Below the pieces are notes generated by a model, which ran no database searches, was not told the origin of the DNA, and saw only the letters and a list, made by a program, of their open reading frames with translations. Below are positions 61,011 through 64,000 of a DNA stretch of 64,000 nt, one piece after another (the stretch's first letter is position 1; each line of letters begins with the position of its first letter). The translations under genes and the position numbers were made by a program. This DNA is from Desulfurella amilsii (GTDB lineage: Bacteria > Campylobacterota_A > Desulfurellia > Desulfurellales > Desulfurellaceae). The stretch lies in NCBI RefSeq assembly GCF_002119425.1, contig NZ_MDSU01000018.1, positions 959,501 through 1,023,500 on the forward strand, given 5' to 3'.

Positions 61011-62270
61011 CTACAGGTATTTTAAGGCTTTTTTGCCAATATCTCGCCTAAAATGCATACCATCAAAATTAACCTTACCAACCGCTTCATAAGCCTTTTT
61101 TATAGCTTTCCTAAAATCTGCATCTAGTGCTACAATATTTAATACCCTGCCACCATTTGTAAAAATTTTACCATCTTTTTTGTATGTGCCAGCATGAAAT
61201 ACAAGCGCATCGCCTACATCATCTAAACCAAATATTGGCTTATCTTTCTCGCTGGATACGGGATATCCTTTACTTGCAAGCACAACGCTTACTGCAAATC
61301 GATTCTCAAATGCAATTTTGTAATCATTTAGGTTTGAGTTTGTGCATTTAATCATAATATCTAAAAGATCGCTCTTTAAAAGCGGCAACACCACCTGAGT
61401 TTCTGGGTCGCCAAAGCGGCAATTATACTCTAGCACATAAGGCTTTTTATCCACAACCATAAGGCCTGCGTATAAAACGCCCCTATAATCTATACCTTCG
61501 CTTTCTAGAGCATATATTGTTTGCTTTATAATCCTCTTGCAATCATCTTCAATTTCATTTACAATCGGGGCTTTTGCGTATGCACCCATACCGCCTGTAT
61601 TTGGACCTAAATCACCATCAAAAACCCTCTTGTGATCCTGCGATGCTAGCATAGGAACAAAATTTTCCCCATCGCAAAAAACCATATACGATAGCTCTTC
61701 TCCCTCTAAAAATTCTTCTATAACAACCCTATTACCAGCTTGGCCAAATTTTTTATTGTTAAAGCAATCTTGCAGGTGCATTAAAGCTTCTTTTCCTTCA
61801 TGGGCAATAACCACACCCTTTCCTGCAGCCAAACCATCTGCCTTTATAACCAATGGATATTTTGCATCCTTTATATACTCAAAAGCTTTATCAAAATTAT
61901 CGAACACTTCATAAGCGGCTGTGGGTATTGCGTACTTTTTGCATAGATTTTTGCAAAAAGACTTGCTTGATTCCAGCATTGCAGCTTTTTTTGTAGGACC
62001 GAAGGCAGATATGCCAAAATCGTTTAAATAATCCACTATACCATTTGCCAAAGGCTCTTCTGGACCAACTACAACAAACTCAATGGAGTTTTGCTTACAA
62101 AATTCAACTATAGCCTCAAAATCTAAAGGTGAAATATCTACGTTTGTAGCAAGTTTTAATGTGCCAGCATTGCCTTTTGCGCAGTAAATTTTTTCACACA
62201 AGGAACTTTGTGCAAGCTTGTATATGATTGCATGCTCTCTTGCACCGTTTCCAATAACCAGTACATTCAT
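61011..62270 (-). CDS. purD: phosphoribosylamine-glycine ligase PurD
   Basis: ATP-grasp enzyme of purine synthesis, 419 aa. It begins MNVLVIGNGAREHAI, and has VGPEEPLANGIVD, KADGLAAGKGVVIA, EEFLEGEELSYMVFCDG, and DGDLGPNTGGMGAY followed by EYNCRFGDPETQVVLPLL, all PurD hallmarks. The start is ATG 62270, preceded by CAGGAGAG and overlapping the TGA of the lipoprotein gene. A seven-codon longer frame is rejected. Confidence 0.96.
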   Translation of the reverse strand: MNVLVIGNGAREHAIIYKLAQSSLCEKIYCAKGNAGTLKLATNVDISPLDFEAIVEFCKQNSIEFVVVGPEEPLANGIVDYLNDFGISAFGPTKKAAMLESSKSFCKNLCKKYAIPTAAYEVFDNFDKAFEYIKDAKYPLVIKADGLAAGKGVVIAHEGKEALMHLQDCFNNKKFGQAGNRVVIEEFLEGEELSYMVFCDGENFVPMLASQDHKRVFDGDLGPNTGGMGAYAKAPIVNEIEDDCKRIIKQTIYALESEGIDYRGVLYAGLMVVDKKPYVLEYNCRFGDPETQVVLPLLKSDLLDIMIKCTNSNLNDYKIAFENRFAVSVVLASKGYPVSSEKDKPIFGLDDVGDALVFHAGTYKKDGKIFTNGGRVLNIVALDADFRKAIKKAYEAVGKVNFDGMHFRRDIGKKALKYL

Positions 62271-62821
62271 TTTGTCTCTCCTGCTAACCATTCATTTAAA
62301 TTTTTCAAAAAATCTTCAGTTGCTTTACTTGCGCTAGATAACATAGATTCATTTGTTTTTTGCTTAATTTCAACCTTATAGTCAAATATTTTACTTGACA
62401 AAAGCTCATAGCTAGAGTTATAGAAAAAAGCCCTTGCTTTAAAATAGAAAAAATTATTGTCTTTGTTAAAATGCGGCTCAAAATCAAAAAGCAAAACTTT
62501 TAGTCTGTATTTAGCATACGGATCTAGCTTTATATAGACAATATTTTCTAAAATAAAATCTTTTAACATCGTAGGAGGTGAGTTTATCCATTTTGAGTAA
62601 GCAAAATAATCATATTTACCATTTGCTTCATACAAAATATAGTTGTTATGCAATTTATTGGATTCAACACCATCTAAATTGACACAGATACCAGGTTTAT
62701 TAAATGTTAAATTCACCTTAGGCGATAAATAAGTATAACCGGTATTATTTTGATTTTTTACCTTAAGAGAACAAGAAACCAAGAAGAAACTTAATGCTAA
62801 AAACACAAATATTTTTCTCAT
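62267..62821 (-). CDS. ABC transport auxiliary lipoprotein (MCE/Mla-associated, PqiC-like)
   Basis: A 184-aa lipoprotein. The signal ends FLVSC with Cys17 as the lipidation site. The rest is the ABC_trans_aux fold, with INLTFNKPGICV-like strands, YDYFAYSKWINSPPTMLKDFILENI and a C-terminal helix ATEDFLKNLNEWL. Such lipoproteins work with MCE transporters at the outer membrane. It overlaps the mlaD-like gene and purD by four bases each. Confidence 0.82.
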   Translation of the reverse strand: MRKIFVFLALSFFLVSCSLKVKNQNNTGYTYLSPKVNLTFNKPGICVNLDGVESNKLHNNYILYEANGKYDYFAYSKWINSPPTMLKDFILENIVYIKLDPYAKYRLKVLLFDFEPHFNKDNNFFYFKARAFFYNSSYELLSSKIFDYKVEIKQKTNESMLSSASKATEDFLKNLNEWLAGETK

Positions 62822-63753
62822 TGCGTACTTCCTTTTTCTGTTGGTGCTGGCGTTTTTGGCTTTCCATAAAGTATATATGACGGATTTGATCTTAATTCGT
62901 TAATCAATGCATTCGTTGTTTTGGTGGTCTTATTAACCTCTTCTATTAATTTGTTTAGATTGTATAAACTTTCGTGTGTAAAGTAATTTACTTGATTTTT
63001 GTTTTCACTTATGAGCTGATTGAGATTCAAACTTATTTGAGCAAGATTTTTTGAGCTTTCCTGCAAGCTTTCTATAAGCTTATTTGTTGACAAAAAAGCA
63101 TCTTTTGCGCTTTGGCCCGCTTGTTTTATAGAATCCATAGCTTCGTTTGTCTTATTTATGGTAGAGTTTAGATTGCTTAATTCAACGAATAGTTCTTTGC
63201 TTACTTTATCTGTGTTTTTTAAAATTGATGATATTTGCTGTCTGTTGTTTTCATTAAATACCTCACTCATACTTTTTATTAATGTATTTGCGCTATCTAA
63301 TAAGCTTGGGAGAGCTTGCGAGATTTTTTGTAGCTCACTCATTTTAGATTTTATTATAGGGTACTCATGATGATCAACACTTTCAAGCGATGGCGCATTT
63401 TTTGTGCCTCCTGTTAAATCAATAGATGCAAGACCTGTTAGTCCTTGTACAGAAACACTAGCAATTGTGTCCGTTTTAATGGGTATATTGCTTTTTACTT
63501 TTATAAAAATCCTTACAATTTCTGGGTTATTTGGGTCAATATCAATTTTTTCAACACTACCTACATTTACGCCTTTATATTTAACAAGCGAGTTTTGCGA
63601 AAGACCATTAACCGAATACTTTGTTAGAATCAAGTAAGTTTTATAAGACTCGTTTGCTCTATAGCCAAAAAGCCAAAGCAGTATAATTACAATAGCGGCG
63701 CTTAAAACGATAACAAAAGCACCAACAAGTATGTAGTTAGGCTTTGTTTCCAT
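62818..63753 (-). CDS. MlaD/MCE family lipid transport protein
   Basis: A 311-aa protein. It starts METKPNYILVGAFVIVLSAAIVI with a membrane anchor, then an MCE domain (about residues 40-130) with GLSQNSLVKYKGVNVGSVEKI and VQGLTGLASIDLTGG. A long coiled coil with Asn/Ser/Lys-rich heptads follows. It binds lipid between the inner and outer membranes and recruits the ABC transporter. The start is 63753. The longer frame overlaps the ATPase gene without a ribosome site. Confidence 0.9.
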   Translation of the reverse strand: METKPNYILVGAFVIVLSAAIVIILLWLFGYRANESYKTYLILTKYSVNGLSQNSLVKYKGVNVGSVEKIDIDPNNPEIVRIFIKVKSNIPIKTDTIASVSVQGLTGLASIDLTGGTKNAPSLESVDHHEYPIIKSKMSELQKISQALPSLLDSANTLIKSMSEVFNENNRQQISSILKNTDKVSKELFVELSNLNSTINKTNEAMDSIKQAGQSAKDAFLSTNKLIESLQESSKNLAQISLNLNQLISENKNQVNYFTHESLYNLNKLIEEVNKTTKTTNALINELRSNPSYILYGKPKTPAPTEKGSTQ

Positions 63754-64000
63754 CCAAAAACCTCTTGCCGCGCTCACCCATAAATAATTCTCTAACCCAG
63801 TTATTATCAACTGTGTGAATTTTATCTGGTGTATCGCAGAATATGATTGTTTTATTTGCAATAATTGCAACTCTATTTGCAATTAAAAGTGATGACAAAT
63901 CATGCGTTATCATAATTACACTAATACCCAACAAATCAACAAGTTTTTTAATCGTTTTATCAAACTCGTCTGCACTAATGGGATCTAAACCACTTACTGG
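63737..64000 (-). CDS. Mla-type ABC transporter ATP-binding protein, C-terminal part
   Basis: The last 87 residues of an ATPase cut by the right edge of the window. PVSGLDPISADEFD is the D-loop that follows Walker B, and VIMITHDLSSLL carries the switch His. The C-terminal WVRELFMGERGKRF resembles MlaF. It overlaps the mlaD start by 17 bases and should pair with a permease encoded beyond or before it. The 5' part, including Walker A, is outside. Confidence 0.9.
   Translation of the reverse strand, partial: PVSGLDPISADEFDKTIKKLVDLLGISVIMITHDLSSLLIANRVAIIANKTIIFCDTPDKIHTVDNNWVRELFMGERGKRFLDGNKA

Overview
This is an AT-rich (about one-third G+C by eye), densely coding piece of a Gram-negative chromosome. 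Genes for lipid A acylation, heptose metabolism, apolipoprotein N-acyltransferase, LapA/LapB, an Mla-type lipid transporter and many lipoproteins show an outer membrane. The AT-rich composition, acetyl-CoA synthetase with a Pat-like acyltransferase, a PaaK-type ligase with an ACT protein, SecDF/YajC, molybdopterin genes and a TauE/SafE pair suggest a Desulfurella/Hippea-like thermophilic acetate-using sulfur reducer. That placement is inference from gene content only. No rRNA, tRNA or CRISPR array was seen.

Layout. 1-5.5 kb: modA, a frameshifted thioredoxin-like gene, a PadR regulator and a large PAS/GAF/GGDEF/EAL protein. 5.5-10.5 kb: a minus-strand operon mobB - glycosyltransferase - lpxL-like - gmhB - thiE - moaA - moaC. 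10.6 kb: a tiny Asn/Ala/Thr-repeat lipoprotein. 10.9-13.7 kb: def-fmt-lnt. 13.9-20.3 kb: a nitronate monooxygenase-like enzyme, then a glcD/glcF 2-hydroxyacid oxidase with an MFS carrier and GntR and TetR regulators. A palindromic operator sits at the carrier promoter.

20.4-25.7 kb holds the most unusual locus. A strong promoter drives a 63-residue peptide whose C-terminus is packed with Ser/Thr and Asp/Glu. It is followed by a perfect 12-bp hairpin, a MvdC/MvdD-like ATP-grasp ligase, and three tightly coupled exported proteins, the last a lipoprotein with TPRs and a PDZ-like domain. This reads as a graspetide (omega-ester RiPP) pathway of unfamiliar architecture, with no obvious exporter or protease.

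25.9-30 kb: acs, then a mobile-element graveyard around pstS. It has a RAYT element interrupted by an ISAzo13-type fragment and a 140-bp nonautonomous relative with the same inverted repeats. 30-38.6 kb: a minus-strand run pat-like - ispF - DUF2905 - yajC - secD - secF - glnE. 38.7-44.2 kb: a plus-strand operon ACT - paaK - HIT - lapA - lapB - ruvA - xseA. 44.2-64 kb: a nearly unbroken minus-strand run. It begins with mlaF-mlaD-lipoprotein, purD, purE, tgt, xerD and a DHH/CBS/CCA-transferase fusion. It continues from an asd promoter through a stress protein, sugar-nucleotide enzymes, xseB, ispA, hisB, mtaB, lipid enzymes and a TauE/SafE pair.

Promoters match the sigma-70 form TTGACA-N16/17-TATAAT closely at many gene starts. 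Most genes overlap or nearly touch, so operon structure is easy to read.
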